This document shows positions 34,710 through 43,259 of a stretch of 64,000 bases of DNA, one piece after another. Numbering within the stretch: position 1 is the stretch's first letter; the number at the start of each line of letters is the position of its first letter. The position numbers and the translations under genes were made by a program. Where the stretch lies: NCBI GenBank assembly GCA_964400675.1, contig CAYNVO010000001.1, positions 248,001 to 312,000 of the forward strand, read 5' to 3'. The notes beneath the pieces are model-generated. The model searched no databases. It was not told the origin of the DNA and was given only the letters and a program-made list of their open reading frames with translations. Source of the stretch: 9FT-COMBO-48-23 sp964400675 (GTDB lineage: Bacteria > Chloroflexota > Dehalococcoidia > GIF9 > UBA5629).

Positions 34710-35477
34710 ATGAGTTTTTCTCTGGGTGAGTTTTCTTTAGAAGGGAAAGTGGCTCTGGTAACCGGCGGCAGCCGCGGCATCGGTAAGGCTATCGCTGTTG
34801 GGCTTGCCAATGCCGGCGCTGACGTGGCTTTAGCCAGTCGGAAATTGCCAGACCTTGAGGAGGTGGCTAAGGAGATAAAAGGCACAGGTAGAAAGTCGTT
34901 GGTTGTGGCGGCACACGTGGGCAGGCTTGATGATGTAAACAATCTGGTCACCAAGGTTAAAGGGGAGTTTGGCAAAATTGATATCCTGGTGAATAATGCG
35001 GCCACAAACCCGACCATGGACCAGGCTATTGATGTAGACGAGCGTGCCTGGGACTCCATTATGAACCTGAATATGAAAGGGCTGTTTTTCCTCAGTCAGG
35101 CAGTGGCCAGGTTAATGAAGGAGCAGGGTGGAGGCAAGATTATCAATGTTGCCTCGGTTGCCGGGATTACACCTGACATATTGCCGGTCTACTCCATAAG
35201 CAAGGCCGGAGTCATTATGGCAACGAAGGTAATGGCACAGCAATGGGCTCAGTACGGTATCAGGGTGAATGCCATAGCACCGGGACTGACTAGGACCCGC
35301 TTCAGCGAAGCCCTCTGGGGTAACCAGGATATTCTGCAAGGTGCCCTGTTGGGGACCCCCTTGCGGCGTGTAGCCGAGCCTGAGGAGATGGTTGGAGCTG
35401 TGGTTTTCCTGGCTTCTGATGCTTCCAGTTATGTGACCGGTCAGGTTCTGCCTGTAGACGGCGGCGCCACAATATAA
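34710..35477 (+). CDS. short-chain dehydrogenase/reductase (FabG-like)
   Basis: A 255-residue NAD(P)-dependent oxidoreductase. Cofactor motif T-G-G-S-R-G-I-G lies at 18-25 and N-N-A at 95-97. The catalytic set is Asn121, Ser149, Tyr161 and Lys165 (Y-S-I-S-K), and the C-terminal P-V-D-G-G is present. An AGGAGGT site precedes the ATG. A crotonase gene follows after 13 bp, so the pair probably carries out hydration and oxidation steps on a CoA- or ACP-linked substrate. Annotation as 3-oxoacyl-ACP reductase is possible but not proven. Confidence 0.88.
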   Translation: MSFSLGEFSLEGKVALVTGGSRGIGKAIAVGLANAGADVALASRKLPDLEEVAKEIKGTGRKSLVVAAHVGRLDDVNNLVTKVKGEFGKIDILVNNAATNPTMDQAIDVDERAWDSIMNLNMKGLFFLSQAVARLMKEQGGGKIINVASVAGITPDILPVYSISKAGVIMATKVMAQQWAQYGIRVNAIAPGLTRTRFSEALWGNQDILQGALLGTPLRRVAEPEEMVGAVVFLASDASSYVTGQVLPVDGGATI

Positions 35478-35490
35478 AAAGGAGGATATA

Positions 35491-36273
35491 ATGAAATTCG
35501 AAACTATTCTTTACGAGAAGAAGGATAACGTTGCCTGGATAACCTTAAACCGACCTGAGAAATATAATGCTCAGAACCAGACCTTGCGCAATGAGGTCGT
35601 CGCTGCCCTGGATGATGCCAGGGATGACGATGGGGTGCGGGTTATCGTTCTCACCGGGGCAGGCGACAAGGCTTTCAGTGCCGGTGCAGATATCAGCAAT
35701 TTTGTTGATTGGACTGCAATCAGTGTCATTACAACGAACAAAGGGGCGAAACGGCCGTATAATTTCATAAGGGAAATTCCCAAGCCGGTGATAGCCATGG
35801 TTAACGGTATGGCCCTGGGTGGTGGTTGTGAACTGGCTATGAGCTGCGACATCATTATAGCTTCGGAGAATGCTCGGTTTGGGCAGCCTGAGATAAGCGT
35901 AGGAGTTATACCAGGTGGCACCGGAACCCAGATTTTACCCCGTCTTGTGGGTGAGAAAAAGGCGCGGGAGATGATTTTCACCGGCGATCCTATTTCGGCC
36001 GAGGAAGCCCTGAGGCTTGGCCTGGTGAATAAGGTTGTTCCCCCGGATAAGCTGAGAGAAACGGTTGATGAGCTAATAAAGAAGCTGAAGAGCAAGAGTC
36101 CGGCGATTTTGAAGTTCGCTAAACTGGCAGTCAATAAATCTCTGGAGACTCCGCTCTCGGTTGGCATTGAGTGCGAAGCTGACCTCTTTGCTATGTGTTT
36201 TGGCACTCAGGACCAGAAAGAGGGTGCGAAAGCTTTCCTGGAGAAACGGCCTCCTCAATATACTGGGAAATAG
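35491..36273 (+). CDS. enoyl-CoA hydratase/isomerase (crotonase family)
   Basis: A 260-residue crotonase. The oxyanion-hole region A-F-S-A-G-A-D lies near 61-67 and the G-G-G-C-E block at 110-114. Both hydratase glutamates are present at Glu114 and Glu134, the same 20-residue spacing as in mitochondrial enoyl-CoA hydratase, so hydratase activity is plausible. An AAGGAGG site precedes the ATG. It forms a two-gene unit with the upstream SDR, suggesting a beta-oxidation-like or ring-degradation role. It is followed by a repeat element that starts at the stop codon. Confidence 0.9.
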   Translation: MKFETILYEKKDNVAWITLNRPEKYNAQNQTLRNEVVAALDDARDDDGVRVIVLTGAGDKAFSAGADISNFVDWTAISVITTNKGAKRPYNFIREIPKPVIAMVNGMALGGGCELAMSCDIIIASENARFGQPEISVGVIPGGTGTQILPRLVGEKKAREMIFTGDPISAEEALRLGLVNKVVPPDKLRETVDELIKKLKSKSPAILKFAKLAVNKSLETPLSVGIECEADLFAMCFGTQDQKEGAKAFLEKRPPQYTGK

Positions 36274-36440
36274 TTCACCCTTCGACAGGCTCAGGGTGAG
36301 CGGAAAAAGAAGCTTTTCAGGGTGAGCAGAAGTAGAGACCGCTCATGGTGAACTCAGGAAGTACCCGCGCATGGTGAACTTGGGAAGTACCCGCTCATGG
36401 TGAACTTGGAAAGTACCTGCTCATGGTGAGCTTGTCGAAC
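36271..36440. repeat. repeat element with inverted ends and four 26-bp tandem units
   Basis: It begins at the crotonase stop codon with TTCGACAGGCTCAGGGTGAG and ends with GCTCATGGTGAGCTTGTCGAA, which are approximate inverted copies. Between them (36339-36440) lie about four tandem units of 26 bp containing GCTCATGGTGAACTTGGGAA and GTAC, differing by a few bases. No protein is encoded. This looks like a short non-autonomous palindromic element with internal amplification. Confidence 0.7.
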
Positions 36441-36523
36441 CATGTCGGAAACAGAGGTTGTTCACGGTCGGCCAAGCATGAACCGTTCATTAAACAAGAT
36501 TACAGAGATAATCATATATCACG

Positions 36524-36910
36524 TTATTTGTCTCTGCCGCGTCTCTGTCTTTCTATCTTATATAATGTGGCATCGCCGATGCCGAAATGATGGGCAATCT
36601 CATGGCGCACCACACTGCCGATTTCGGCTTCTATTTCCTGACTTGAGCGACACTGCGCCTCGATGGGTTTCTGGAATATGGTTATCTTGTCCGGCAGGAC
36701 CAGGTTGTAGCTGCTACCTCGATTGGTTTGAGGCACCCCTTCGTAAAGTCCCAGCAATTGCGCCTTATCTCTGAGCTTTAATTGCCTGATTTGCTGCGGG
36801 CTGGGCCAGTCTTCGACTAAAATATCGACGTTCTCCAGTTTGTCTTTGAACTCCGCCGGCAATGCCTCTATTGCTCTAAAGACGAGAGCATCAAATTCCT
36901 GTCTTTCCAT
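36524..36910 (-). CDS. zincin-like metallopeptidase family protein
   Basis: A 128-residue single-domain protein of the DUF1025-type metallopeptidase group. The active-site helix is V-V-R-H-E-I-A-H-H-F-G-I-G-D near residue 102, supplying the H-E-x-x-H zinc motif and the following glycine and aspartate. The length fits the family. The biological substrate of these small soluble zincins is not known. It lies alone between a repeat element and the leuS promoter, on the opposite strand. Confidence 0.85.
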   Translation of the reverse strand: MERQEFDALVFRAIEALPAEFKDKLENVDILVEDWPSPQQIRQLKLRDKAQLLGLYEGVPQTNRGSSYNLVLPDKITIFQKPIEAQCRSSQEIEAEIGSVVRHEIAHHFGIGDATLYKIERQRRGRDK

Positions 36911-36987
36911 GTTTTTAATTCGCCCGTTTTCATTATATACCGCCTTGTTCTATTCTGGAAGTTGTCTATATTAATTGACAGGAGAAG

Positions 36988-37016
36988 TTGACGGGATAGC
37001 CTCGACGGGATAAAAT
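36988..37016 (+). promoter_or_regulatory. promoter for leuS, near-leaderless
   Basis: TTGACG (36988-36993) and TAAAAT (37011-37016) are spaced by 17 bases. Transcription would begin near 37023, only about three bases before the ATG at 37026, so the message would lack a normal leader. No ribosome-binding site is visible. Confidence 0.6.
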
Positions 37017-37025
37017 CAGTCTGTT

Positions 37026-39473
37026 ATGTGTGCTTCTAAATATAATCCGCAGGAAACCGAAAAGAAATGGCAGGATAAATGGGCGGCTGACCGACTTTAC
37101 GAGGTTAAAGATGGCGACAGTCGCCCCAAGTTTTATGCCCTGACCATGTTCCCGTATACCTCAGGTGACCTTCATATCGGTCACTGGTACGCTATGGCGC
37201 CTTCGGATGTACAGGCGAGGTTCAAGCGAATGCAGGGCTATAATGTGCTGCACCCCATGGGCTTCGATGCTTTCGGGCTGCCGGCGGAGAACGCAGCTAT
37301 TAAGCATGGCATTCATCCTTACAACTGGACTATGGACAATGTGGAAAACATGCGCCGACAGCTAAGGAGCATCGGGGCTATATATGATTGGAACCGTGAG
37401 GTAGTTACCTGTCTTCCCGAGTACTATAAATGGACGCAATGGTTTTTCCTCAAGCTTTATGAAGCCGGCCTGGCATATCGGGCTAAGGCGCCGGTGAACT
37501 GGTGCCCTACGTGCCAGACGGTGCTGGCTAACGAGCAGGTAGTCGGCGAAGGCTCCTGTGAGCGCTGCGGCACGGCGGTGCTCAGGAAACTGCTGGAGCA
37601 GTGGTTTTTCCGTATTACCAAATATGCTGATGAGCTACTGGACTTTAGCAAGATAGACTGGCCCGAGCGTATAGAGATTATGCAGAACAACTGGATTGGC
37701 AAGAGCACGGGTGCCGAAATCTCGTTTGGTCTGGAGCATAAAGGCGTTGATGCCAGGGAGCTAAGAGTGTTCACCACCCGTCCTGATACCATCTTTGGTG
37801 TTACCTTCTTTGTACTGGCGCCGGAGCATCCACTGGTGCCTCTGCTGACCACGCCGGAGCACAAGGCTGAGGTGGAGGCGTATATACTTCAAACGCAGAG
37901 ACAGACGGAGATAGAAAGGACATCTGCGGAGAGGGAAAAGACCGGCGTATTCCTGGGAAGCTATGTCATCAATAAGCTTAATGGTGAGAAGGTGCCCATC
38001 TTGATTACCGACTATGTACTGCTCAGCTATGGGACCGGGGCGGTGATGGGGGTTCCAGCCCATGACCAGCGCGACTTTGAGTTTGCTAAGAAATACGGCT
38101 TGCCCATCCGGGTAGTTATCGCGCCACCGGATTGGTCGGGTCAGGAGCTTGACTGTGCTTATACTGAAACCGGGACCATGGCGAACTCGGGACAGTTCGA
38201 TGGCTTACCCAGCGATCAGGGTTTTGAAGCTATCTGCGATTACATGGAGGAAAAAGGCTGGGGTAAGCGGGCAGTTACTTACAGGCTACGTGACTGGCTA
38301 ATCTCCCGCCAGCGCTACTGGGGGGCGCCAATTCCCATGGTGTATTGCGATAAATGCGGCATTGTGCCGGTGACGGAGAAGGACTTGCCGGTATTGCTGC
38401 CTCCCGATGCCGAGTTCAGACCTACCGGCGAATCGCCCTTGAAATACTGCGAGTCCTTTGTAAACACCACCTGCCCGAAATGCTCTGCACCGGCAAAACG
38501 GGAAACTGATACCATGGACACCTTCATGTGCTCCTCGTGGTATTTCCTGCGCTACACCAGCCCCGGTGTTGATAATCATCCTTTTGACAAAGAGAAGCTG
38601 AAGCACTGGATGCCGGTTGACCTTTACACCGGCGGCGCCGAGCATGCCGTCATGCATCTTCTGTATTCTCGCTTCTTTATCAGGGCAATCAGGGATTGCG
38701 GCATTGTTGATTTCGACGAACCTTTTATAAAGCTATTCAATCAGGGGACGATAATTTACCAGGGCGACAAAATGAGCAAATCAAGGGGCAATGTGGTTAC
38801 GCCCGATGTCTATGTGTCCGAGATTGGAGCTGACGCCGTTCGAGCCTATCTCATGTTTATCGGTCCCTGGGAACTGGGTGGTGAGTGGAGCGACCAGGGC
38901 ATCGTGGGCATGAGCCGCTGGGTGAATCGTGTCTGGAACCTGGTGACAGCCAGCTATACGGAGAAGAAAGTTGACCCTGACGCAGACAAGGAACTGAGAC
39001 GGCTCATTCACCAGACTATCAAGAGAGTGACCAATGACATGGAACGGTTCCGCTTCAACACCATGCTGGCAGCGCTCATGGAGTTCACCAACTATCTGGG
39101 CAAGGTGCAGGAGGTAGGCACGGTTTCTGTTTCCTTGTGGAACGAAGCTATAGCCAATTTGCTGCTGCTACTGGCACCGACGGCGCCGCATCTCACCGAA
39201 GAGCTATGGGAGATGACCGGTCATACTTACAGCATTCACAATCAGCCCTGGCCGAAGTGGGATGAGGAGCTGGCTAAAGAAGAAGAGGTTACGCTGGTCA
39301 TCCAGGTTAATGGCAAAGTGAGGGACAAGGTCACCGTGCCGGTGTCCATCACTGAAGCTGAGGCGAAGGAGCTGGCGCTGGGCAGCGAGCGGATAAAAGC
39401 CTATGTCAAAGACAACAAGGTCGCCAGGATTATCTACGTCCCCCAGCGGCTGGTCAATATAGTGGTAGGATAA
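37026..39473 (+). CDS. leuS: leucyl-tRNA synthetase
   Basis: Class I synthetase of 815 residues that charges tRNA-Leu. The HIGH motif is H-I-G-H-W near residue 51, and the KMSKS loop is K-M-S-K-S-R-G-N near 582. A zinc-finger-like C-P-T-C...C-E-R-C lies in the insertion near 160-182, the editing (CP1) domain with G-T-G-A-V-M-G-V-P-A-H follows near 340, and the anticodon-binding and C-terminal domains complete it. The domains are complete and the size is typical. The start matches a promoter only ten bases upstream. Confidence 0.96.
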   Translation: MCASKYNPQETEKKWQDKWAADRLYEVKDGDSRPKFYALTMFPYTSGDLHIGHWYAMAPSDVQARFKRMQGYNVLHPMGFDAFGLPAENAAIKHGIHPYNWTMDNVENMRRQLRSIGAIYDWNREVVTCLPEYYKWTQWFFLKLYEAGLAYRAKAPVNWCPTCQTVLANEQVVGEGSCERCGTAVLRKLLEQWFFRITKYADELLDFSKIDWPERIEIMQNNWIGKSTGAEISFGLEHKGVDARELRVFTTRPDTIFGVTFFVLAPEHPLVPLLTTPEHKAEVEAYILQTQRQTEIERTSAEREKTGVFLGSYVINKLNGEKVPILITDYVLLSYGTGAVMGVPAHDQRDFEFAKKYGLPIRVVIAPPDWSGQELDCAYTETGTMANSGQFDGLPSDQGFEAICDYMEEKGWGKRAVTYRLRDWLISRQRYWGAPIPMVYCDKCGIVPVTEKDLPVLLPPDAEFRPTGESPLKYCESFVNTTCPKCSAPAKRETDTMDTFMCSSWYFLRYTSPGVDNHPFDKEKLKHWMPVDLYTGGAEHAVMHLLYSRFFIRAIRDCGIVDFDEPFIKLFNQGTIIYQGDKMSKSRGNVVTPDVYVSEIGADAVRAYLMFIGPWELGGEWSDQGIVGMSRWVNRVWNLVTASYTEKKVDPDADKELRRLIHQTIKRVTNDMERFRFNTMLAALMEFTNYLGKVQEVGTVSVSLWNEAIANLLLLLAPTAPHLTEELWEMTGHTYSIHNQPWPKWDEELAKEEEVTLVIQVNGKVRDKVTVPVSITEAEAKELALGSERIKAYVKDNKVARIIYVPQRLVNIVVG

Positions 39474-39517
39474 TATTGTAAAGTTGGGTCTGGAGACGAG
39501 GCAAAATGGGGTAAAAA

Positions 39518-39697
39518 TTGTCTGATAAGCAAGACGCAATCCTGGAAGCAATTAGACTTGAATTGTCGGCTGGAAAATCACTGAAAGAGGCTGTTAGAGC
39601 GGTAATGCAAAGCAAACAATTCAATCATATGACAGTGAGAAGAGTTGTGGAGAAATTAGAGATTGACCCCAGCATTATTTATAATAAGTCAATGTGA
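39518..39697 (+). CDS. small helical protein, possible HTH partner of the nuclease-like gene
   Basis: A 59-codon frame starting TTG at 39518 with AATGGGGT just upstream and ending TGA at 39695-39697. The product is almost entirely predicted helical and charged; the stretch S-A-G-K-S-L-K-E-A-V-R-A followed by M-T-V-R-R-V-V-E-K-L resembles a small helix-turn-helix. I do not recognise a family. It lies 10 bp before the nuclease-like gene and in the same direction, so the two are probably coupled; a regulator or antitoxin-like role is possible but speculative. Confidence 0.5.
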   Translation: MSDKQDAILEAIRLELSAGKSLKEAVRAVMQSKQFNHMTVRRVVEKLEIDPSIIYNKSM

Positions 39698-39706
39698 GGT
39701 GATGAT

Positions 39707-40447
39707 ATGGCGACGAGAACGGAAGAAATAAAATCAGTAGCACTTAAGATACTCAGATCGAATCCCAGCGGGATTCGTTATGCTGACCTTGTGAGAAAGA
39801 TAGCAGAGGAACTCCCGCACATTCCCGTTAATACTATTCATGGAAACGTTTGGAACTTGGAAACTCGATTGCCGGTTGAGGTATATAAACCTGCGCGGGG
39901 AGTCTTTCGCCATGTCGCATTTAGAGAAGAAGAGGCAAGTGAGGAACAAAAACCGCCGGTTGAAGTTGAAAGAATAAGAGAGGAAGTTTTCTATAGGCCA
40001 TTTGCAGATTGGCTTGTTAATGAAACAGAGGAGTGTACCAAAGCAATACCTTTGGGCAGAAACAAATTCAAAGATAAGTGGGGTACACCAGATGTGATAG
40101 GCAAACGAGCACCAAGGGCGAGCGATATAATCAAATTCCCTATTGAGATTGTTTCAGCCGAATTGAAAGTAGACACAAGAGACTTGATTACAGCATTTGG
40201 ACAAGCTTGCTCATATAAGCTCTTCAGTCATAAATCCTATTTGGTAATACCTAGAAACTCATCCGAGGCTGACATTTCAAGATTAGACGCTTTGTGCTTG
40301 ATTTTCGGGATAGGACTGGTCCTATTTGACAGCAGTAATCAGAATGAGCCTCAATTCGACATCAAAGTTCGGCCACTCAAGCATGATCCTGATATGTTCT
40401 ATGTGAATGAAAATATGAAGTGGATAGAGGACGAACTATTTGAATAG
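39707..40447 (+). CDS. winged-helix plus PD-(D/E)XK-like protein
   Basis: A 246-residue protein in two parts. Residues 5-70 form a HARE-like winged helix (S-N-P-S-G-I-R-Y-A-D-L and N-V-W-N-L-E). Residues 90-215 show a PD-(D/E)XK nuclease pattern: T-P-D-V-I-G with Pro128-Asp129, then A-E-L-K with Glu152 and Lys154, then Q-A-C-S-Y (Gln166, Tyr170). The spacing suits a restriction-like fold; activity is inferred. A GAGGTGAT site precedes the ATG. It follows the 59-codon gene at 39518 and sits between leuS and unrelated methyltransferases, so it is likely an accessory, perhaps defence-related, insertion. Confidence 0.65.
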   Translation: MATRTEEIKSVALKILRSNPSGIRYADLVRKIAEELPHIPVNTIHGNVWNLETRLPVEVYKPARGVFRHVAFREEEASEEQKPPVEVERIREEVFYRPFADWLVNETEECTKAIPLGRNKFKDKWGTPDVIGKRAPRASDIIKFPIEIVSAELKVDTRDLITAFGQACSYKLFSHKSYLVIPRNSSEADISRLDALCLIFGIGLVLFDSSNQNEPQFDIKVRPLKHDPDMFYVNENMKWIEDELFE

Positions 40448-40524
40448 GGCTATGAAACGATGGACTGCTGGGATATGAGCGTTGGCTGCCACAAAATTTT
40501 TCATCGTAATTAGGCTTGGCAATA

Positions 40525-41172
40525 ATGACACTGAAAATCGTATTAATAGTTGTACTGTGCATACTGGCGTTTCCTATATTGTGGGTCAGCCTGGCTAAAG
40601 TGGTCAGGAAGATGTTTCGTTTTCCGGCGCCGGCGTTTATCGGGCATTTGCTGGATAGCGGCTACAGGAGAAGAATACAGCCGCCGAGTCAGTTGATAGA
40701 GCGCAGTGGCATAAAGAAAGGGATGCAGGTCCTGGACCTGGGCTGTGGCAGCGGGGCGTTTACACCTTTTATTGCCCGGACGGTCGGAGAAAAGGGCAAG
40801 GTCTATGCTCTGGATATACAGGCGGATATGCTGAAGCAGCTTGAGAATAAGCTGTCAAGGCCTGAAAACAGGGATATTAAGAATATAAAGCTCATCGAAG
40901 GCAATGCCTATGAGCTGCCGTTTGAGGATGGCTCTCTGGACCTGGTGCATATGGTGACTGTACTCCAGGAGATACCTGATAGAAACAGGGCTTTGCAGGA
41001 GGTGAAGAGGGTATTGAAGCCGGGCGGGCTTTTTGCTGTTTCGGAACTGTTTCCAGACCCCGATTATCCCTGGAAATCTACGACTATAAAGTTAGGCGAG
41101 GGAGCCGGTTTTGTGGTGGATGAGGTTTCAGGGGATTTCTTTAACTACACGGTGCGGTTTAAAAGACTATAA
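40525..41172 (+). CDS. membrane-anchored SAM methyltransferase
   Basis: A class I methyltransferase of about 215 residues with one hydrophobic N-terminal helix (1-22). The SAM motif is V-L-D-L-G-C-G-S-G near residue 68, the acidic residue follows in Y-A-L-D-I-Q, and D-L-V-H-M-V-T-V and the L-K-P-G-G turn come later. It resembles the ubiquinone/menaquinone methyltransferase class. No strong ribosome-binding site is seen for the ATG at 40525 or the TTG at 40516. An ICMT-like gene follows after 5 bp, giving a membrane methyltransferase pair. Confidence 0.85.
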   Translation: MTLKIVLIVVLCILAFPILWVSLAKVVRKMFRFPAPAFIGHLLDSGYRRRIQPPSQLIERSGIKKGMQVLDLGCGSGAFTPFIARTVGEKGKVYALDIQADMLKQLENKLSRPENRDIKNIKLIEGNAYELPFEDGSLDLVHMVTVLQEIPDRNRALQEVKRVLKPGGLFAVSELFPDPDYPWKSTTIKLGEGAGFVVDEVSGDFFNYTVRFKRL

Positions 41173-41177
41173 AAGCA

Positions 41178-41708
41178 GTGCTTATAGTCAAGCTGTTTAT
41201 TTTAGTTGTAGTGTCTGTGGGGATTTTCGTTCTTTCATGGCAATTCTTGCGCAATCCACGCTCACGTGGTTTTTACCGCTTCTTTGCCTTCGAGTCCATC
41301 CTGATCTTAATTCTGCTAAACCTGGAGCACTGGTTGAGTGACCCATTCTCTGTCCATCAAATTGTTTCATGGTTTCTGTTGCTTTGCTCATTTGTCCTGG
41401 CGGCACAAGGGTTTTATTTGCTTCATGTGATGGGCAAGCCGAAAAGCGGAATTGAGGACACGACCACTCTGGTGGTGGTTGGTGCATATAAGTACATCCG
41501 CCATCCTCTTTACAGTTCATTGCTGTTCCTTGTCTGGGGAGTGTTCTTTAAGGATGTGTCACTCCTCGGCGGTGTGCTGGCTTCGGTGGCTACCGCTTCT
41601 TTAATAATTACTGCCAAAATGGAGGAGGCCGAGAATATCCAGAAGTTCGGTGCTGAATATGCTGCCTATATGAAATCAACCAGGATGTTTATACCCTTCT
41701 TGTTTTGA
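41178..41708 (+). CDS. isoprenylcysteine carboxyl methyltransferase-like membrane protein
   Basis: A 176-residue membrane protein with about five helices. The signature G-A-Y-K-Y-I-R-H-P-L-Y-S-S near residue 103 and the downstream E-N-I-Q-K-F-G-A-E-Y-A-A-Y near 155 match the ICMT/PEMT SAM-binding region. The start is GTG. It directly follows the soluble-domain methyltransferase, and both probably act on membrane lipids or isoprenoid compounds; the precise substrate is unknown. The copy in the tRNA island at 23227 is larger. Confidence 0.8.
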   Translation: MLIVKLFILVVVSVGIFVLSWQFLRNPRSRGFYRFFAFESILILILLNLEHWLSDPFSVHQIVSWFLLLCSFVLAAQGFYLLHVMGKPKSGIEDTTTLVVVGAYKYIRHPLYSSLLFLVWGVFFKDVSLLGGVLASVATASLIITAKMEEAENIQKFGAEYAAYMKSTRMFIPFLF

Positions 41709-41743
41709 GCCATGTCAGTGCCAGTGTGTTAGAATAAAGGGCG

Positions 41744-42409
41744 GTGAATATAGCGGCGAACATTAGAGAAGTACAGGGGCGCATTGCCCGGGCTTGCGAG
41801 CTGAGCCACAGGTCGCCCGAAGAGATAACACTGGTGGCGGTGACGAAGGGCTTTGAAGCTTCAGAAATAAGGACGGCTTTTGACTGCGGGGTAAGAAATT
41901 TCGGTGAGAACCGTGTTCAGGAGGCAGAGGATAAGATAGGGCAACTCGCAGACTTGAAGCCGGATGTTACCTGGCATATGGTGGGACATCTTCAGAGCAA
42001 TAAGGCTAAGACAGCCGTCGGGTTATTTGACATAATCCACAGCGTTGATTCGGTAAGGCTGGCTGAGGTTTTGAGTCGGCGGGTGGAGAAAGCCTTTCCT
42101 GTTCTGCTTCAGGTGAATGTTTCTGGAGAGGCAACCAAGGGAGGTTTCGCTGTAAATGAGGTTGAGTCAGCGGTCGAAGAGATGAGGCGCTTGCCTAATC
42201 TGAAGGTAATGGGGCTGATGACTATTGCTCCGTTAGTGGCGGATGTTGAGAAAGCTCGCCCGGTGTTTCGAAAGCTGCGGCAGCTTGGGGATTCTTTAAG
42301 ATTGGAGCATCTGTCTATGGGTATGACCGATGATTTCGAGGTGGCGGTTGAGGAAGGGGCGACCATGCTCAGGATAGGTCGAGCTATTTTCGGCGAGAGG
42401 AGGCAATAA
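41744..42409 (+). CDS. yggS: PLP homeostasis protein (YggS/PROSC family)
   Basis: Single-domain PLP-binding barrel protein, 221 residues, that buffers free pyridoxal phosphate. The PLP lysine lies in V-A-V-T-K-G near residue 32. Further family blocks are F-G-E-N-R-V-Q-E near 55, H-M-V-G-H-L-Q-S-N-K near 75, and S-M-G-M-T-D-D-F near 196. The start is GTG; a weak TAGAAT at 41730 would leave almost no leader. Its last base is the first of the proC ATG. The yggS-proC pairing is widespread in bacteria. Confidence 0.93.
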   Translation: MNIAANIREVQGRIARACELSHRSPEEITLVAVTKGFEASEIRTAFDCGVRNFGENRVQEAEDKIGQLADLKPDVTWHMVGHLQSNKAKTAVGLFDIIHSVDSVRLAEVLSRRVEKAFPVLLQVNVSGEATKGGFAVNEVESAVEEMRRLPNLKVMGLMTIAPLVADVEKARPVFRKLRQLGDSLRLEHLSMGMTDDFEVAVEEGATMLRIGRAIFGERRQ

Positions 42410-43206
42410 TGAAGATAAGCTTTATCGGTGGTGGAACTATGGGTGAGGCGATAATTAAGAGTCTGCTGGCTAAAGGACTAGCTAAACCAGGCGATATTGC
42501 TGTCAGCGATGTCAGCAAAACGCGGCGAGATGTCTTGAAGAAGCACGGCGTAAAGGTTGTGACTGATAATAAGGAGGCAGTTAAGGGGGCTGAGGTGGTT
42601 GTGCTGGCAGTGAAGCCGCAGGAGCTGGGCAAAGTGATGGCTGAGCTTAAGGGGCTGTCGCCTCAGCAGTTGGTGCTGTCCATAGCGGCTGGGGCTACCG
42701 TGGAGAGCTTGCAGCAGGGGCTAAGCCACTCCCGCCTGGTTCGGGCTATGCCCAACATGGCGGCACAAATCGGTGAAGGCATGACGGTGTGGACGGCAAC
42801 CGATGGGGTGAGTCAGAAGCAGAAGGAAATGGCGCAGTCCATACTGGCTGCCATGGGCAAGGAAATCTATGTCAGCAGTGAGAAATACATAGACATGGCG
42901 ACTGCGGTAAGCGGCAGCGGTCCGGCTTATGTTTTTCTGGTTATCGAGGCGCTGGTCGATGCCGGTGTGCATATAGGTCTGCCACGTGACATGGCTGAAA
43001 AGCTGGTGGTGCAGACGGTGCTGGGTTCGGCGCGAGCCGTAGAAGTTATGGGCAAGCACCCCGCTGAGCTGAAGAACATGGTGACATCGCCGGGGGGGAC
43101 GACCACCGAGGGGTTGCTGCAGTTGGAAACAGGCAAATTGCGCTCGCTGCTTCTTCAGGCGGTCATCGCCGCCTACAACAAGGCTAAGACTCTAGGCGCT
43201 CGGTAA
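42409..43206 (+). CDS. proC: pyrroline-5-carboxylate reductase
   Basis: Final enzyme of proline synthesis, 265 residues, reducing pyrroline-5-carboxylate with NAD(P)H. The N-terminal Rossmann motif is F-I-G-G-G-T-M-G-E-A. The C-terminal signature includes A-V-S-G-S-G-P-A-Y near 163 and the T-S-P-G-G-T-T segment near 225. The ATG overlaps the last base of the yggS stop (TAATG), indicating coupled translation. Confidence 0.95.
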   Translation: MKISFIGGGTMGEAIIKSLLAKGLAKPGDIAVSDVSKTRRDVLKKHGVKVVTDNKEAVKGAEVVVLAVKPQELGKVMAELKGLSPQQLVLSIAAGATVESLQQGLSHSRLVRAMPNMAAQIGEGMTVWTATDGVSQKQKEMAQSILAAMGKEIYVSSEKYIDMATAVSGSGPAYVFLVIEALVDAGVHIGLPRDMAEKLVVQTVLGSARAVEVMGKHPAELKNMVTSPGGTTTEGLLQLETGKLRSLLLQAVIAAYNKAKTLGAR

Positions 43207-43259
43207 AAGTGACTCCGCGCCGCCCTATTGCACTTTGTTGCTGTACCCAGACAGCACTA

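Noticed and set aside
35571..36206. 211-codon minus-strand frame
   Set aside because: It lies fully within the crotonase gene, which has intact catalytic motifs and a good ribosome-binding site.
36339..36440. 26-bp direct repeats as a small CRISPR
   Set aside because: Units are directly adjacent with no spacers, and the block has inverted ends typical of a short element.
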